Positions 62,706-64,000 of a stretch of DNA of 64,000 nucleotides are shown here, one piece after another; positions within the stretch are counted from its first letter, which is position 1; every line of letters begins with the position of its first letter. Below the pieces are notes generated by a model that saw only the letters and a list, made by a program, of their open reading frames with translations, ran no database searches and was not told the origin of the DNA. The stretch spans positions 62,001 to 126,000 of the forward strand of contig JADFYU010000001.1 of the NCBI GenBank assembly GCA_015232865.1, given 5' to 3'. The DNA is from Magnetococcales bacterium (GTDB lineage Bacteria; Pseudomonadota; Magnetococcia; Magnetococcales; UBA8363). The position numbers and the translations under genes were made by a program.

Positions 62706-63734
62706 ATGAACGATACGAATATCTTTACCCTCAAAGCGGCGATGGACCGATATTTGCGAGAGGTGTCGAGCAAACTTTCCTTGCAAGGTCAGGCGCGGGA
62801 TGAGCGTTTGGCGGCCATGTTGAATAAGCGGTTGGGTGGTCAGCAGGCTTTGGAATCCATCACGCCGCTGACTTTGTCGGACTATCGGGAAAAAAGGCTG
62901 AAAGAGGCCTCCGCTGGCACGGTAGAGAAGGATTTTCTCTTTTTGGCAGCCCTTTATGATTGGGCCATTCGTCATTGGCAACTGGGTCTGAATGGTAATC
63001 CGGTTAACAGCCTTGGACGGACGGCTCTCAGTCATGGGCGGGAGCGGCGTTTGCGACCCGGAGAATCGGTGCGGTTGTTGGCGGCCTGTGATCAGCATGT
63101 TAACCCCCTGTTGGGCTGGATCGTTCGCCTGGGTTTGGAAACCGCCCTGAGAAAAAGCGAGCTATTGGCTTTACGAGAGGGGGATGTCAATCTGCAACAA
63201 AGAGTCGTGGTGGTTCCCAAAAGCCAGACCAAGGCTCCGCGCCCGGTTCCCCTGACTCAAGTGGCCGTAGAGATTTTTAAAGAGGTTTTGTCCCACCGCG
63301 AACGTCCAACCGACTCCGACCTTTTGTTCTACGGGGAGTTGGGTCGGTTTGGAACCCGGAAGCCCTATGCCATCGATCGGGTTTTTCGTCAGTTGTTGCT
63401 AACGGCCCGTCTGAAGGCCTTCTGCTTCGGAGATATTCGTTTTGAGGCCATCTCCCGCCTTCGAGAGGCCGGTTGTACGGAGTTGGAGATCATCGCCATT
63501 GCCGGAACCCGCACCATTCGGGGGCGTCGTCGTCCCGAGCAGCAGTTGCCGGCACTGTTGGCCCGTTTGGATGCGTTGGAAATTGGTCTGGTTTCATCGA
63601 AAAACCAACCCAGACAGCGAAAACAAATCTCTTCTGTGTCGAGCCAGGAGGAGGTGGAGCCTGAACCAAAAACTCGGGGAAAACGGGGTGAGCGTGGTTC
63701 CTTTGGCATTTCAATCGGGATACGAGAGCGATGA
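62706..63734 (+). CDS. tyrosine-recombinase-like protein with degenerate active site
   Basis: A 342-residue integrase-fold protein. An N-terminal SAM-like core-binding domain (about residues 5-120) is followed by a catalytic-like domain. Arg I is retained (LETALRKSELLAL) and Lys is in PKSQTKAPRPVPL. The box II segment, normally HDLRHEAISRL, reads GDIRFEAISRL: Arg II stays but both His are lost. SGHRT becomes AGTRT, and the RYTHL region with the nucleophilic Tyr becomes RGRRRPEQQL. DNA strand transfer is thus unlikely. The C-terminal 60 residues are basic and low complexity. Its stop overlaps the next gene (ATGA). Start at 62706; a GTG lies 16 codons upstream. Confidence 0.8.
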   Translation: MNDTNIFTLKAAMDRYLREVSSKLSLQGQARDERLAAMLNKRLGGQQALESITPLTLSDYREKRLKEASAGTVEKDFLFLAALYDWAIRHWQLGLNGNPVNSLGRTALSHGRERRLRPGESVRLLAACDQHVNPLLGWIVRLGLETALRKSELLALREGDVNLQQRVVVVPKSQTKAPRPVPLTQVAVEIFKEVLSHRERPTDSDLLFYGELGRFGTRKPYAIDRVFRQLLLTARLKAFCFGDIRFEAISRLREAGCTELEIIAIAGTRTIRGRRRPEQQLPALLARLDALEIGLVSSKNQPRQRKQISSVSSQEEVEPEPKTRGKRGERGSFGISIGIRER

Positions 63735-64000
63735 ATCTGAAAAAAATGAGAGTGAACCTCTGGTACCTGGGCGCCTTTGTTTGGGGGGGGATGAGTTTGG
63801 TGCTGCTGGATGCCCATTTTAGGGTCAGCGGGGGAAGCCAGTGGGAGGAGATGTGGTTTCTCTGCTCCTTGTTCTGGTTCCAATTCGGCTTTGGCCGGGT
63901 TTTTGTCTCCCTGATGAAAAGACGTTTTTTCCAGATTAAAGATCAACTGCTCATGGCCTTGATTCCGCCCGTCCTGCTTTATATCCTGATCGCCCCCTCT
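63731..64000 (+). CDS. membrane protein, cut by the window end
   Basis: The open frame starts at the ATG in the ATGA overlap with the recombinase-like gene and runs off the right edge (90 codons visible). Hydrophobic stretches occur at about residues 10-28 (WYLGAFVWGGMSLVLL), 40-60 (WFLCSLFWFQFGFGRVF) and 75-90 (LLMALIPPVLLYILI), so at least three membrane spans. No family recognised from this part. Confidence 0.6.
   Translation, partial: MNLKKMRVNLWYLGAFVWGGMSLVLLDAHFRVSGGSQWEEMWFLCSLFWFQFGFGRVFVSLMKRRFFQIKDQLLMALIPPVLLYILIAPS

Overview
The window reads as chromosomal DNA of a CO2-fixing proteobacterium, most likely a magnetotactic coccus of the Magnetococcales (basal Alphaproteobacteria / 'Etaproteobacteria'). 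That assignment is an inference. It rests on a reductive TCA (rTCA) gene set with two-subunit KorAB 2-oxoglutarate:ferredoxin oxidoreductase, a pyruvate:ferredoxin oxidoreductase, a soluble-looking fumarate reductase and SucCD, set among proteobacterial genes (RpoH, ffs-dnaX-ebfC-recR, a PopZ-like C-terminus, a DUF2155-like lipoprotein). No magnetosome genes, rRNA genes, complete insertion sequence or CRISPR array were seen.

Layout. 0-8.5 kb: end of a PAS-GGDEF protein, a TPR/J-like pair, mutM, nadK, folE2, proS and a PopZ-like protein. 8.5-14.8 kb: a minus-strand signalling block with a Na+/solute-symporter-type histidine kinase, a small membrane protein, a membrane pseudo-kinase fused to a DnaQ-type exonuclease, a lone receiver and a bacteriohemerythrin. 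15-19 kb: rpoH, rlmG, a decayed GGDEF fragment and a family 2 glycosyltransferase. 19.4-24.6 kb: a tRNA and RNA cluster (Ala, Ile, two Ser, SRP RNA) around a lipoprotein, tadA, dnaX, ebfC and recR.

24.8-43.2 kb is the metabolic core. It holds a pyruvate:ferredoxin oxidoreductase with the NifJ domain order split over two genes, a fumarate reductase pair, sucCD, korAB, a pentapeptide protein, an SdhE-like factor, adenylate kinase and a proton-pumping pyrophosphatase. Together these cover succinyl-CoA formation, its carboxylation to 2-oxoglutarate, acetyl-CoA carboxylation to pyruvate and reduction of fumarate; citrate cleavage genes are not in the window. An EAL protein and an unknown gene interrupt the block.

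43.4-64 kb: a small orphan gene, alaC-like, hom, a degenerate ApgM-like gene, recJ, a hydrolase, mobA, a tail-anchored coiled-coil protein translationally coupled to a CheW protein with a very long acidic tail, nfo, fetAB, a PhoU-like/Pit phosphate uptake pair, an orphan ParA, an RnfH-like protein with a repeated Ala/Lys tail, truA, a small CaCA-type exchanger, and a tyrosine-recombinase-like protein that lacks the catalytic tyrosine.

The strongest unexplained signal is a 163-bp palindromic MITE-like element. Two full copies (28.7 and 59.0 kb) are in opposite orientation, about 96 percent identical, and each is flanked by its own 5-bp direct repeat. One of them sits inside an older, diverged copy, and solo ends lie in other intergenic gaps.
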